A stretch of 34,017 nt of DNA from Acidobacteriota bacterium. Its GTDB lineage: Bacteria > Acidobacteriota > Terriglobia > Bryobacterales > UBA6623. Position 1 is the stretch's first letter; every line of letters begins with the position of its first letter. The position numbers and the translations under genes are program-made. Positions 33,985 through 34,017 of this stretch are shown one piece after another. The DNA lies in contig JAQBUE010000039.1 in assembly GCA_027624045.1 (NCBI GenBank), positions 1-34,017 on the forward strand, written 5' to 3'. Under the pieces are notes generated by a model, which was not told the origin of the DNA, made no database searches, and saw only the letters and a program-made list of their open reading frames with translations.

Positions 33985-34017
33985 TTTGCGCTGCTATCAG
34001 GACCTCAGGGGCTTCAC

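Larger units (their letters stand above)
33525..34017. other. non-coding, hairpin-rich tail of the window
   Basis: This 490-nt stretch holds no credible gene. Open frames on both strands (for example 33465-33872 minus) look like Arg/Ser-rich shadows. It contains at least five inverted repeats, listed separately, and an A-rich AAAAAA at 33960-33965. Confidence 0.55.

Overview
The window looks like a chromosome segment of an Acidobacteriota bacterium, most likely of the Bryobacter/Solibacter type. The reasons are the GWxTD-family protein, the paired DUF1549/DUF1553 cytochrome and DUF1501 genes, outer-membrane barrels with carboxypeptidase-regulatory (CnaB-like) N-domains, a PDZ-containing multi-TM histidine kinase, and high-GC coding. 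This is inference from family content; no rRNA or marker gene is present. No tRNA, rRNA, CRISPR array or complete insertion sequence was seen.

Region 1 (1-9921, + strand) is an exopolysaccharide/O-antigen type biosynthesis operon: a 5'-broken or partial GT-B-like gene, three GT4-type glycosyltransferases, two GT2 glycosyltransferases (one ExoA-like), a Wzy/O-antigen-ligase-like polymerase, a PaaK/CapK-like adenylate-forming enzyme, and a short polyprenyl-phosphate sugar transferase that would start the repeat unit. Most junctions are ATGA/GTGA overlaps, so the genes are probably translated together.

Region 2 (9960-20233, - strand) holds six genes, five with export signals. In transcription order they are a mutarotase-fold lipoprotein, a DUF1549/DUF1553 c-type cytochrome protein, a DUF1501 protein, a secreted triple-RidA protein (then an intrinsic terminator), a right-handed beta-helix protein with an elaborate 5' leader, and a signal-less LamG protein with a phage-type module nested inside it. 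The set is suggestive of polysaccharide processing at the cell surface.

Region 3 (20375-25665) carries a beta-hydroxyacid dehydrogenase (+) and, convergent to it, an overlapping histidine kinase / sigma54-dependent response regulator pair (-).

Region 4 (26117-30690, + strand) starts from a good sigma70-type promoter and encodes a GWxTD protein, a CnaB-domain outer-membrane barrel, a small exported CnaB-like protein and a ThpR/LigT-type RNA 2',3'-cyclic phosphodiesterase whose second HxTx motif is altered.

Region 5 (30691-34017) has a gene-poor stretch with a possible antisense gene remnant, a small Gly-rich ORF coupled to a membrane PAS-GGDEF-EAL protein, and a hairpin-rich non-coding tail with a REP-like palindrome. 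The strongest leads are the LamG/phage nested protein, the secreted triple-RidA protein, the structured leader of the beta-helix gene, the degenerate EAL loop, and the GWxTD/CnaB locus.
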